DNA of 64,000 bases from contig CM017555.1 of NCBI GenBank assembly GCA_007844125.1, positions 22,651,669 to 22,715,668 on the forward strand, read 5' to 3'. The DNA comes from Sinonovacula constricta. Lineage: Eukaryota > Mollusca > Bivalvia > Cardiida > Solecurtidae. This document shows positions 51,301 to 63,540 of the stretch, one piece after another. Both the position numbers and the translations under genes were made by a program. The notes under the pieces are model-generated. The model was not told the origin of the DNA and did not search any database. It saw only the letters and a list, made by a program, of their open reading frames with translations. Each line of letters starts with the position of its first letter. Position 1 is the stretch's first letter.

Positions 51301-53559
51301 TATAATTTTCACTGGCAACTTGTTCTATTATCAATTATAACAAACTTTTCACTTCACAGGTGCCCTTTCTCATTAACTCGTTAATTCGAAACCCCGCCAG
51401 CTTCCCGTGATGTCGAAGCGGTAAAAAGACTTCGGTCGACACCTTCGGTAACTTTAAGCGACTTTTCGTATTGTGTCGAAGCAATGACAATCAGTAAGAT
51501 AGTGCTAAATGTAAAGCGCAAATGCTGTTATGATATGTTTTTAATTTTCTTTGTTAAAAAATTTAAATAAATGGATATTAGGTCTGTGTTTTTGAATAAC
51601 TATTTATTTTTAGGTTATTGTTACAGTTAGTGATTTAAAAATTATTATTATACTCTAGAATGTTTCAAATTTTAGGCCCACCTTTTTAATTAGTAACAGT
51701 TATATGAGCATATATAAACAATTTTGCTCTTAATGACGGTATACGACAGTTTGGACTAAAATATTTTTCCTCAAATAACCAAATACGTCATTGTTACCTG
51801 AAAAGATCGTGTAAAATGCTGCTCATTTATGTCCTACATCAGTGTGAACGGTGAAACATAAATCCCCATTCCTAATTTTAAACAGGTATTTTCTATCTGA
51901 GCCACGCTGCAGAGATGGCGATTTTAACTGGAAGACTACGTTTCAATTCACTTTTGAGATGACGTTATATCGTCATCCGGGTAATTCGCTCTGACGTCGG
52001 TATCTTTTTTAGAGGAGATCACTATCGTGCTTATTTATAAATTTGGGATGATTGAACCTTTAGAATGTTTTAATCGCGATAGTAATGTCTATCAATGTAG
52101 GCAGTGTTCAAAACCGTCTTTACTTATATTAAACTATTATTTAATGCAAAAATTATGCCATAAATCCCCAAAGCCGTGGTAAGATATTGTTACACGAATT
52201 TAATATAGGCAAACTGTCGGACACCACCTTTAAATCAATGTGTGTTTTATAACTAACATAAAGTATTAGTGAATACATACGTATGTATACAGGTTTGTCT
52301 AATCATAGTGTTCCTTCGCAAAAATGATAATTTACTTTAAACTTTTATACGACTTTAATTTAGCAATCGGCATAATATCTGCATTGTATCTTAAATGTTA
52401 ATCAATTGTTTGAACAGCATCCTCATGCACACACGATTGACAGCTTAAAATTGTATTTCCTATGCAAAATGGTATATTTAAATATTTAATACCTTAATTA
52501 AGGTTAACTTTCAATTTATATTGTACAATTATTATGGCAACATTAGATTCAAATTCAGTAAATTTCCATTAAATCGACACATATTTTTTTTCAATACAAT
52601 TCGAAATACCTTTGAAAAATTGTGTTGTTGTTTTTTCTAGCAACATACTCCCTTAACATGTATTCATCGTTAACAGGCATGCTATTTTTGCAGTTGCAAT
52701 AAGCGATTTACTTTTACCTGCGCTCGAAAGTGGCATTTGTAAAAGAACTTATAATTTGAAAAAAAAAATTAGGTTTCTGTCCTTTTTTTGGCCATCGAAA
52801 TGCTATAAAGGAATTTAAAATATCAGTTTCAATAACATGATGTTATATGAACTCACTAGTAGAAGCCAAAAATAACTGTGTTTTAATGAACTTATACTTC
52901 TGATATTTATCAATGCCTTTAAGTCTTTCTAGGCACATTTCTTTTTCTTTTTTTTTCTTTTTTTTTTTTTTTTGGCTCATTTAATGAGTTTGGTCAGGTT
53001 AAATGTTGACTAATGTAAGACTCAATTATCCTTTTATCGGAGATCACAGAACAGACCGAGGAATATAATTTTGTTGCCAATTAATACATTTTCAATTTGT
53101 TCGACCATAATATTAAATTATTTCTGGGGCGCGCATTAATATTTCCTTGCCCTGATGATGCAAACATACGAAAGTTCTCGCAAGGCTTGAACATGTTTAC
53201 CTTTTATGTATCGTTGTCATATACATCAACTAAGATGGAGTTCAGATAAATATTATGAATGCGAGTTCGAGTCCTGGATAGAGCAAGAACTTTGATGTGC
53301 GGAAGACTGGCATATTTCAAACAGAAACTGAGATAGAAAATAGGCATACAACTTCTGCAAAAGTTGTAATGGAAGAGACGCTAAAGCGAGATATTTGCGT
53401 GGGCTACGTCTCTAATGTCACAAGTTGGGTTCTGAATCGATACAGACCGTGAGGTTTAAGATATTTTTTTTTTATTTCTAGTGTTTCTTTTCATATATTT
53501 CATCTTCTAACTAGTATCTTTTTTTCATCAGCTTGATTGTCTTCCTCACTGGTTTATAC
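48331..53559. other. AT-rich non-coding stretch
   Basis: Nothing is firmly identified. The longest frame, 50756-51073 on minus (105 codons, starting MLIDIENAIPCRPHPTCVLF), has an acceptor-like TTAATAG just before its start and a donor-like GTGGTAAGAA inside, so a small exon near 50990-51070 is conceivable but unsupported. A block at 53400-53460 (GATACAGACCGTGAGGT) resembles 34960-34980. A T-rich run lies at 52938-52973. Confidence 0.45.
52938..52973. repeat. Polypyrimidine (T-rich) tract
   Basis: About 36 nt of T with a few C. It could be the inverted poly(A) tail of a retroposed sequence, but nothing recognisable adjoins it. Confidence 0.8.
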
Positions 53560-53905
53560 AAACCCGCTTGTTGTATAAACATGATCATGAATAAGAATAT
53601 ATGACAAAGTCCTATGAGCATTGCAGCATATACCAAACTCCGAAAAGGCACAGAACAAAGGTATTTCACATGCAAGCCAAGCGAAAAGTAAGAACAAATT
53701 TGTGATGAGTCATATAAAGAAAAGAGCAAACCCGACAGTTTCCGCCTTGGAACGGTCAGTCGGCAATATGGACCGACTGGGGTGCTTAAACCGGTTTTAC
53801 AGAGCTCTAACCTCGCACTCCCTGACGAGTTTTTTCAAATGCAAGCAATGAAAAGAAAAAACGATATATTTGAAAACAAAATGTCCATGCGCTGATATTT
53901 TCTAT
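53560..53905 (-). repeat. Family 1 hairpin repeat, near-complete copy
   Basis: From TGACAAAGTCCTATGAGCAT through GCACAGAACAAAGG, CACATGCAAGCCAAGCG, CCCGACAGTTTCCGCCTTGG and the perfect hairpin CAGTCGG (53757-53763) / CCGACTG (53773-53779) with a 9-nt loop, to GGGGTGCTTAAACCGG, GAGCTCTAACCTCGCACTCC, GCAAGCAATGAAAAG and the left-end block GCGCTGATAT near 53890. It is the best-preserved copy in the window. It yields an open frame over much of its length (RANPTVSALERSVG), partly shared with the copy at 29205. Confidence 0.9.
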
Positions 53906-54029
53906 ACGTTATGACAAAAGAAGTGACATCATTGAAAAATAATGTCCACAAAGTGTTTAGAAAAGAATATGGTATTATTTCGATTTGAAAAACTACACAA
54001 AAATGGTTGACTATAAATAAAATTAACTT

Positions 54030-54400
54030 TTTAAATCATGAACAAACATGACCAAAGACGAATAAATGGTTGAGCATCCTGTTCATGTGAAGATGGAATT
54101 GAAGAACCAAAGCTCAATGTCCATCAAAGGAAGTACACGTAACAATCCTTATAGAATGAATTAAATAACAACATAGATTACATGCACGGGGAGATTTTTA
54201 CGACCGCCACACTGCACAAGTAACATTGTTGTGATAATGAATAAGAATATATGACAAAGTCCTATGAGCATTGCAACATATACCAAACTCCGAAAAGGCA
54301 GAGAACAAAGGTATTTCACATGCAAGCCAAGCGAAAAGTAAGAACAAATTCGTGATGAGTCATTTAACGAAAAGAGCAAACCCGACAGTTTCCGCCTTAT
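54030..54400 (-). repeat. Family 1 repeat, extended flank and body, hairpin missing
   Basis: Carries the extended flank (CAATGTCCATCAAAGGAAGT, ATGCACGGGGAGATTTT) and then a stretch of about 160 bp from 54240 nearly identical to 53588-53744 (AATAAGAATATATGACAAAG to ACAGTTTCCGCCTT). It breaks off exactly before the hairpin. The closeness to the neighbour copy suggests a recent local duplication or conversion. Confidence 0.85.
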
Positions 54401-56729
54401 TATTGTGATAAACTATAATGCCACCAGGTTTTACATTGCAGGTAACTGCAGGGACTTGTTTGTTTGTTTCTTTTAAATAATGTTATTAAAATTCGGATCA
54501 TAAATGATAGGTATAGTGAGAACTAGACTTCTCAAAGCCGTCCAGCTACAAATCTATATATATATATAATTTTCTTTGTTAAGAACGTTTTTCTTTATTA
54601 GATGCTTCTTTTTGCCATTGTGTTATGACATCTTATTACATGAACGTAGAGAATAAACATTAAAAGACTGGTAAAAAGACATAATTTTCATTCTGATTTA
54701 TTTTATTTAAATAATCTAGACCTGGTCAACGTCCCTTTATTTTTCACTCAACATGCAACATCATGCTAAATATAAGGATTGATTTCCTTGAAATCGTGTT
54801 AACGTTTATGCACGCATCAAATTTAATTATGGTGATTGCATAGAAATAATTATGACAACCTATTCACAATTAGCGTTTTCTCATAAAATACATGAAATTT
54901 ATTTCATGACAATCAAGTCTTTATTGTGTAAGATATTTGCATTGCTATAGTGTTGGTATTACCGAATTGATCCATCCTTAACAAGAACTGTTATTTAGTG
55001 TTCTTAAACACCCACCTTATTTTCATTTGACGTCGTTGTTTGTTTGTTGTTTTTTTCGTTGTTTTTATTTCCCCATTTATCAAAAGTCAAAAGCAGAAGT
55101 TGCTGTTGATGTCATTTAGCCACTTTCCAAGAAACAGTATTTGAAGATGTCACACAAAAAAACGGTACAAATAAACAGCATTTTTCGATGGACCTATTCG
55201 GGTAACAAAAACTTATTCGGTTGCACGAGAGAAAAAGGACTCCAAATTTTCGGTTACCACCTTTAATGTACACGTTAATTAGGATAGTGCTTAATCAGGA
55301 CTACATAATTATTACAAGAAAAGTCCTTGATGCGAAGCATCAAAGGCGACGCAAAAAGTGGAAGAGGTAGAGGTTAAAATAATATTGGAGCAAGTAACAA
55401 AGACACTTGAAAAGTTATGGTTTTTATTTTGAATGTTTTCAGTACACTTATCTCGAAAAAAGTATGTATAACTTATATTCCTCTACCGATGTAAAAGAAA
55501 CACATCATCCCATTTAGAAAAAAAAACATGAAAATTGTGTTCATTTTAACATTATTTATTCATAAGATGAATCTTCCCTTTAGTTTATTCCATCAGTCTA
55601 ACAGTGTGTGTTCAGTAATTATTGTGACACAACAGAAAAACAATAACAAATAACTGATAAAGACATGGGTTATACTTATCGTGTGTCGTTTGACCATTTA
55701 ATAACAATAACTTATTTTGAGCTTTTTATAATTAATATTTCCATGTCAAAAGGCCGATAAATTAACAAATTTAAACTACTGCATACGGACTTTGACATGT
55801 CAGAAGTTCAATTACATTAAATAGGTAATTTTGAAATTAAATTCTCGAACACAACAAGTATTCTCTTGCTTTCATTTTACTTTGAAATAAAAATGGATAC
55901 CGTCCTTTGGGAATAATAAGCAATAGAACAACGATCATAGGGTAATTTTCCAAACAAATAATGCCATTGAGATGCATAAATATAGGTGCTTATTATGAAT
56001 GTTATTCGATTTAAACGACAACTCTATCGATAATTGGTTTATGCACCGATATAATATTAGCATAATGAAACCAACATCTTCGTGATATTTTATTTTTGTA
56101 TGCATACTAGATATTGTGGATTTTGAAGTGAACAGCCGTTTGATTGTGTTTTAAGTTCGATCCTCTCGTAATTATGGATGTCCATGTAAATCAATTTAGT
56201 ATTAAATCAGTTCTGGAAACGCATTGTAGAACATTCAAATGGGTGCCCTTGAACCTTACTAAAACAGCTTGATTGCAGACAACCAAATTGACAAGATAAT
56301 CGTTGAACTGATTGTAATCAAATTGATGATACGTTTTCCTAAATAATGTAGCTAAATTTAATGACCAGTTAAATTACACACATGAACATTTAATGACCTT
56401 AACATTGTCTTTATCATAAAATTAAAAAAAAAACGAATATGCTAGTGTTTTCATGATACGATTAACATAATGTCCCCAAAAGAACAGTTATATAAATACA
56501 GCGTTTTGTTATAATTAATATTCCACAAACAGTCACCTATAAATTGATCAGCCCCGACAAAATCGTTTGTTTAGCTAAGCCTGATGCAAGAAAACAATTT
56601 AAATGTTTTATATTGTGACGCTTTTATTCATATTATTGATATTTTGTTGTTGTTGTTGTTGTTGTACATCTAAATAGGTCCTCCAAGAACTCGCCAGCAA
56701 TCTGGACAATTTTTATTCAAATATATGTT
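54401..56729. other. AT-rich non-coding stretch
   Basis: No recognisable gene or element. A (TTG)n run of about 7 units lies at 56644-56665, just before the next family 1 copy. Confidence 0.55.
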
Positions 56730-56970
56730 TAAAGAAAGTGCGAGGTAAGAGCTCTGCAAAACGGGAAGCACCTCAGTCGGTCTCTTTCGCCAACTGCAAT
56801 AGGTTCCAATGTGGTAACTGTTGGGCTTGCTCCGTTTGTTTTATGATTCATCAGATTTGTTTTACATTTGGCTTGCCATTGTACACCTGTACCCTATTGT
56901 CCTCCGCCTTGTCAAATCTTGGTATATCTTGCAATGCTCATAGGACTTTGTCATATTTCCTTATGTCGAA
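56730..56970 (+). repeat. Family 1 hairpin repeat copy
   Basis: GAAAGTGCGAGGTAAGAGCT, GAAGCACCTCAGTCGG, a decayed right arm (CCAACTG), GTGGTAACTGTTGGGCTTGC, then the tail with TTGGCTTGCC, CTTGCAATGCTCATAGGACT and TTGTCATATTTCCTTATG. The open frame of 102 codons over it is an accident of the repeat. Confidence 0.8.
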
Positions 56971-59900
56971 TACCCGCTTAAAGTACCTGCTAAGTAGAAA
57001 ATGCACGATGAAACAGAAATGCATTTATATTTCAAAATTGAACTGAATAACGCTTTCTTTTTTATTTCCTTTCAGTGACAAACATGTGTATATTCTGAAT
57101 TTTAATGTGTGGTTTTTAATATTGGTTTATACATTGGTAAAAAGGATGGTTAATGGGGGGTTTTAAGATTAGCTAGAAATATGTTTTTAAACTGACAAAA
57201 ATCCAAAGAATTCCTATGTCAACTGATTTCATAAGCAATATGTTCTTGAATATGAAACATTTGAAATCAATGTATTGCCAAACCAATTATGGAATAAAGA
57301 AACAAGTGGAGGGAAAATAAATACGCATTACTCGAAGTTGAATTTGAATTACAGTGCATGCTTATGAATATGATGTCCAATAAATTCGACCTGCGCGTAG
57401 CTCAGGAAACATTTATCCCATGAGACAAAGGATGAAGAAAGAGAAATCCATAATCGCGTAACCTGGTAGTTATATTAATTAGAAAACGACGCCAATAACA
57501 GTCCTATTATGAAATGAAATCAACACTCATTGAAACAGAAGTAATGTTTGTTTGTTTCTAAACACTCATCATCAACATACTCTTTGTTTTAGTCATAGTA
57601 GCGGTGTCTGAAAATGCATTGACACAAATTATGTTTGATTTCTGATTTTCGCCACAACGTCAATACGGTAAGAGGTTTAATGTATATGGGGGGAGAGGCT
57701 TATTACAAGTTATTTTAATGTAGATGAACTTTCGTACGTCTGAGTTGTTTCTTAGAGTATATGTTTTTGGCTATTAAAATATTTTGTCTATGTGTGTCTT
57801 CAAGCTAAGGGGTGTTGTTGTCGTCTGTATGTAAGTGTACGCTTTATATGTGTCGATGTGTTCAAACCCTTTACGACGGCAATGTTAAGGCATGCCGACA
57901 ATTAAAATCATTGCTTAAGAATTGTCTTTTGTGGTGTGTGTTTAGTGTTTTATTTTGTTTCTAAGTTAGCCTGTTTAGACGTTATTTAAATTGAAAACGG
58001 ATTGAAATTGAAAAATGCATTTCTCAATTCCATTGTCCTCCTAATTTGACGGCATATTTTATGGAAAATCAATATCTTCGGGGAAAATCAACATTGAATC
58101 ACACTGTATCTTAATAAATGAATTGTTGTTGTTGTTGTTGTTTAAAAAAAATATATCCCTTTTATGTGTTTTACTATCAATACTAGAATTAAATTAGCCA
58201 ATAAGCTGAAGAAAGGGCAGTTTAATGTAACAATACTATGATGTGGCATGGTGGTGTATGGTCATTAGGTTTTAATAATATTATACGATTCACTAGGCAT
58301 TATTTAGAAATGTAGTCTTGGAGAAAATCAACTGCCTACAAAGTCCTATGGCTCTATACGGCCATATGGTTTCCCTGAAACAACATGAATCACTGGGCAT
58401 TAGAGCCGTGTTGTAAATAGTTATATCGCAGAAGTATTGCATCTACTAACTAGCAGACAAGTTGGGTCTTAGCTATCTTGTATCTTTTAATCAACATAAC
58501 TCATGTGTGAGTCATTTATAACAATGCAAAGTAATTAATTGTGTATGATTGATTAATGTGGTCTTGATGTAACTTATTAAGACGTTTGTATTTAAATTGA
58601 TGGGATATTTATGCAAAATAATCATTTTAATAAGTTCTTGCATGATTGTATAATTGGCAATGACCTTGCCCGTTCGCTTTAAAAATGAAAGGAAATACGA
58701 CTAAAAGAAAATCCGGATGATACATTCTCTGTTTTCTGATTTAAATCACCACATCAACAATAATTTAGCAATATGAGGTCGGAAGCACATAATAGTGTTG
58801 AGATTGATAAAATAACACGCCGTCTACCTGAGAGAAGATACAACACCCAGGCACGCTATCCTAATAAAACGTGTGTACGTTTACGTCTAGAGGTTGTTAT
58901 AACATACTTGACTTAAATGTAGGCTTAAATAATAAAACTAAAAGCAAGAGGACAAAATGTGTAGACAGCAAAACAAGGTGTGTGTGACTAATTGAAAGTG
59001 GGGAATTTCATCAAGCAACATTAAATACATATGGACATTAGATTACTACAAAATATATTTCGTTAACAAATTGGCCTATACATTTACAAAATCATTTGTG
59101 GATTTTCTTGTAGACAACGGCCTCTAAAATCTTTGGTATTACTAAGCATGCAACTCTTCAAGAGACAACAAAACATATTCTTTTAAAATTCTTCATTTTT
59201 GATATTTAATGCGTTTGGTCAACTTAGGCAAAAATGTGAAAGTTTATCATTAAAGATAAGAACACAAAAAGGATATGAAATTTTATTCCGTTGGTTCTTA
59301 TGGCCCACAAACAGGAAATACATCTGCTCTATATACAATTAAAATAAAACAGCAAACATAAATATGGCAGGTACAATAAAAACTTGAATCCACTAGCATT
59401 ACAAATAATGGGAAATACTGTGGAAAATATAAACGACGACACTTTGAAAAATACAATTTTAACATAATGTCAGCTACAGCAGAAAAATAATAGGCATTAT
59501 CAATACTGTGTTAGAAAGTAGTACTTTTAAAGAACTTAGCATTTTCTTTACAGTTACGTGTCTTTTTTATATTATCAGTTTAAGAGCACCGAAAGGATAG
59601 CATAATCTGTACTTGCAGGTTGTTGTAACGAATAGATATGTGTAATTTAGTTACTGGTAGAAGTAGTATTAATAGCGTCAGTAGTAGAAGAGGCAGCAGC
59701 GACACCAGCAGCAGCAGTAGTAAGAGAAGTAGTAGAAATAGTAGATGTAAAAGTAGACTTGATATGGTAGTTGTCAATTCGTCTAATTTCACAAAAAAAT
59801 CAGGACTATATTTTCTACAGTATTCTATTATCCACATAGTGTTCGTTTTAAAATTTGATCCATAAACACATATTGTTATGTCACTACATTCGCTCCTGAC

Positions 59901-60313
59901 GTCATTGCTTTTTATTTGTAATATTCTTGCGGCTTTGATTCGAATTTACTGTTGATCTCATTCAACTGTCGGCAAAAAAATGCATATGAACCTGTAATCA
60001 CTTAAACGATTTTCGTACAATGTAGACGTCGCACATGAAACATAATGCCAACATAAACCATATGACGTAAATTGAACCAATAACAAATTATTTAATAACA
60101 TTCCCCTTTATTTCTTGATGACCTCAAATATTGTTTTCTTGATGAGCAGAGTCTTAATGTAGTGTTGCATGTGGTGACTTACTGGGTATGTTATATGATT
60201 TGAAAGTATCCGTAACCCAAAGACTCTTTGATTCGTTTTGTTTAGAAAACGCTGAGCTATTAAAACTAAAATTGAAAAAAAAAAAACATTATTCAATAAA
60301 TCAATTGCAAAAT
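56971..60313. other. AT-rich non-coding stretch
   Basis: No gene is recognised. A short (TTG)n run lies at 58123-58142. Short frames here show no domain. Confidence 0.5.
59657..59756. repeat. Imperfect AGT/AGC trinucleotide tract
   Basis: About 100 bp of AGT, AGC and AGA triplets, densest around CAGCAGCAGCAGTAGTAAG. The Ser-rich plus frame and Leu-rich minus frame over it are artefacts. Confidence 0.8.
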
Positions 60314-60522
60314 AAACAAACTTGCATAATGTGACCAAACGCTTCATGACAACGCAATGTGTGTAATACAGTCTGTATCAGTGCCGTTGTCTGTTGACTG
60401 CTTCTCTACCAACATCGTCAGCATGAAGCCCGCTGAGTTTTTCCGCCCATTAATTCATGAACACTCTATAATAGCGGGTGGGCCCACAAACAAACTTGCA
60501 TAACGTGACCAAACGCTTCATG
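60314..60522. repeat. Target-site duplication (35 bp) around a LINE tail
   Basis: The 35 bases 60314-60348 recur at 60488-60522 with one difference (AATG against AACG). They start AAACAAACTTGCATAA and end AAACGCTTCATG, and bracket exactly the 139-bp LINE fragment. This is the signature of target-primed reverse transcription with an unusually long duplication. Confidence 0.92.
60349..60487 (-). mobile_element. 5'-truncated LINE insertion, 3' UTR only (139 bp)
   Basis: On the minus strand it runs from GTGGGCCCACCCGCTATTAT to GTATTACACACATTGCGTTG, matching 17540-17669 with small indels (for example an extra GACGATGTTGG where the other copy has CTCTGG). Only the 3' UTR was copied and no ORF is present. 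There is no poly(A) tail. The near-perfect flanking duplication indicates a younger event than the decayed 15.5-17.7 kb copy. Confidence 0.9.
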
Positions 60523-62734
60523 TGAATATCCCAAAAAATATTGCAGCATTAAGTAAAACTATTGCGTCAGCTGACAGAAAATCACTTTAAATAGTGCTAT
60601 AAAACGAATAAAAACAATCAAAATTTATCAAACTAATTATTTAAAAATTACGTCGAATTATAATCAGATTATTATATTTGACATACATGTACAAGTTCTA
60701 AATAGTATAAAATAAAGTGTAAATGTAATGCGAGATAAAAATGAGGTTTTCTTTTAATCATTTTTATTATTACATTATTAAAAGCGTTATATTTGGCCGT
60801 CATTAGAAAACACAACCTGTTGCCTCCATTTTGGTAGCTTTATTTTAATCTTCAGCGCAAAAATTTCTACATCATTGTAAATCATAGAAATTCATTAATT
60901 ATATAAAACATTAAGAGACCAATCAAATTTAATGTAAATCAAGCATATCGTAAATGAGCACTAAATATTCTACTCCAAAAAGAGTGTAAGGTTTGCTTTA
61001 TTTATAAAACTACATTTTCACTCTCGTTCCTCAATTATTTATCAAGTTCAGGCGGCATCATTAAATTAACAGATACAAATTTTCAATGTCATGTTATATG
61101 TTTATAAAAGAGTGTTCTTGCATTTCGTGCTTATGTAGCAGTTAAAAGTTATTCTTGGAATATATGGGTATTTTAATTATTTTAGTTTTTAAGTGCCCCT
61201 TATTTCTCAATGTTGCAATTCATCTTTATATTTATATAAAAAGTATTTTTATGAATTTGAGAATCCACCAGAAAAGTGTATTACATATGTTATTAACTTA
61301 AATGAACCAAAGTCAAAAGACATTTAACTTTTAACTTGTAACTTTTATTTTTTAACTAAAATGACATGAAAAGTTAATAATTCCATCTTAACGGTAGTTT
61401 ATGCAAAAATCTTATTGTTTTGGAAATTTACAAGCATATTGAAACATATAAATAAACACGAATTCTATAATCCAGATGCGAGGTTTAAAACGTTCATTTC
61501 TTTAGTTTATGTTTATAGTGTAGTTCTAAGGTTTTGATAGGACCTTTCCTTATTTACCTATTACATGATTGCACAGTAATCTGTGGCTACATATGTTTAC
61601 GAATGTCGTATAATGCTTTGATTACATTGTGCTCATAATTCATTACGGAATAGTAAGCTATTAAAACATGTCAACCCTTTATCAAAAACGAAACTCCTGA
61701 AAGTCAAGCGGCGATGTCTTTTATAGAAACATGACGTTTTGAGCATTTTATTTGTGAAGAAAAAAAATTATTTGTGTATATTTATAAAGTTAAATATTTA
61801 ATAAGAGATACATGTATATAAATAGAATTTGACGAATGTACTGAATAAATACTACAGCCAACAAAGACAGATCTTTGCAAACCAGAAAATATTTCAGTCA
61901 TGTGACCTCTCAAAATTGAATCCACGTATTACTGTATAACTATTCATTGTATGTAATCAGTTTCTTTTACCAGCAAGTAAATCAGACCTTTTTGGCATCT
62001 GTCAAAGTCACATCTGCTTTCTTTTAAAGTTGATTTCGAATATACTTAATCACCGATTATGCGTGAATGTTTCACTTGTTTAAGCTCAGGAATTGAGTAA
62101 AATATGTCAAAATTGTAAAATAGATTATAAAAAAGTCCTCACCATTTTTTAATGTTTGGTAAAAGTTTTGCTTAAAACGTGAAATAATCGAGCATCAATA
62201 AAACCCATGTGTTTATTATCGTTCGAATAAGCTTATATTTGCGTGAAATCTCGAAAAATTGCGAATGTTGTATTCATTTAAACATTCGAAAATATTAAAA
62301 GGCCCGATTAGAATATCAACATATATTTTATGTTAAAATGACATAATAAAAAGCTGTCTTCATGCAAGCTGAATGTCAAAGTGCCAACAGACCAAACATA
62401 TCCAATTTGTATGTATTGAACAGACGTGCATTATCTAAATTTACGATATATTCGACGTATGCTGATTTGCAGTTTTGGATACAAACAGTATTTTGATAAA
62501 TTCTTGTTTGTGGTGTTAGATAGGACAGAAAGTCTGTGTGTATGATCTTAGCAGATATTTAAATTAAAGGCTCAAGATATATTTCTTGTTTTTGCAAAGG
62601 TAATCAACACTCTGTATGCTCTTAAAAATATAGTGGCCGTTGTCAACATTGAAGACGGAAAATATTGGATATTGAATACACTTAATTAAAATAACTAAAT
62701 ATAAATTAATTTAATATTTAAAATGATTATTGAG
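60523..62734. other. AT-rich non-coding stretch
   Basis: No gene, RNA or mobile element recognised. Confidence 0.55.
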
Positions 62735-63540
62735 GTCAGACCTTCAGTTATATTGTTAACATTGCAGAGCTCTAGTTATATATGTACTCATAAGCGAAGG
62801 CAGCTTCAGTATAACCAATTTAACTTAAACGTGAAACCCAAAAAATGATATGATAAATCTAAAAGCTTATTTTTTTCCAAGCAATATATTTGATCAAACG
62901 TACACAAACACATTTACAAGTTAGCACTTTTATCCACACTAACAGCAACACAAACACAATTATCGTTGCCTTAAGTAATGTCTCAGCGCGTCTGTCTTTA
63001 AATGAGCATTATATTGACATATGTCGACAATGTTTTCTCCTCAAAACCTGTCACTGGTTCGGGTTTGTTACGTCCCAATATGGTTCGTAGCAAATGACGT
63101 TCCGAAAACCGCATGTGGTGACTTTTGGGGTGATTTTATTACATCAGAATTGTAAACATTAAATTCATTTTGACAAACTTTTACGTTCACTCTGGCTTAC
63201 AAAATGCGGTTTTAAGATTCAGATTAGATACGTCGTCTTGTTGGATTGTTTTCTTCCAGTAATATGATATAAAGATGTGTTGCCTTTTATTCTTTGTCAC
63301 TAAGTAAACCCTAAAGAATTTTTGCTTGTTTGTTTACTGTCATACCTCACTGCTGTTGTGTGTTTTTTTCACTTTGAAATTTACCAGGTATTACACCTTC
63401 ATCAAAAGTTTTTTTGAAGATTTGATGCTTGATGAAATATTCCTGGACCTTGTCATATTTTCGAAGAGCAAAATTCGCTCAATTTTGTATTTTAATATCT
63501 TGATATATCCCATTTATAAGACATCGTTGCAAATTTGACA
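62735..63540 (+). repeat. Third partial copy of the duplicated segment
   Basis: Matches 43260-44080 of unit 2: TGAGGTCA at the start, ATATATGTAC-CATTAGCGAAGG against ATATATGTAC-CATAAGCGAAGG, CGGCAGTGTTTCCTCC against CGACAATGTTTTCTCC, TTGTTACG, CGCATGTGGTGACTT against CACATGTGGTGACTT, TACGTCGTC, and CCTTCATC with CTTGTCATATTTT near the end. The equivalent part of unit 1 is not obvious. Confidence 0.65.

Noticed and set aside
53230..53290. tRNA-like B-box (GAGTTCGAGTCCTGG) suggesting a tRNA gene or tRNA-derived SINE
   Set aside because: No acceptor stem or clear A-box could be folded; at most a decayed tRNA-derived fragment.
54161..54379. Two similar 72-codon minus-strand ORFs at 53511-53729 and 54161-54379
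   Set aside because: Their similarity comes from the shared family 1 repeat body, not from a gene pair; they diverge at both ends.
56738..57046. 102-codon ORF with several Cys residues
   Set aside because: It coincides with a family 1 repeat copy and its frame is not kept in the other copies.
59580..59865. Leu-rich minus ORF and Ser-rich plus ORF
   Set aside because: Artefacts of the AGT/AGC trinucleotide tract.
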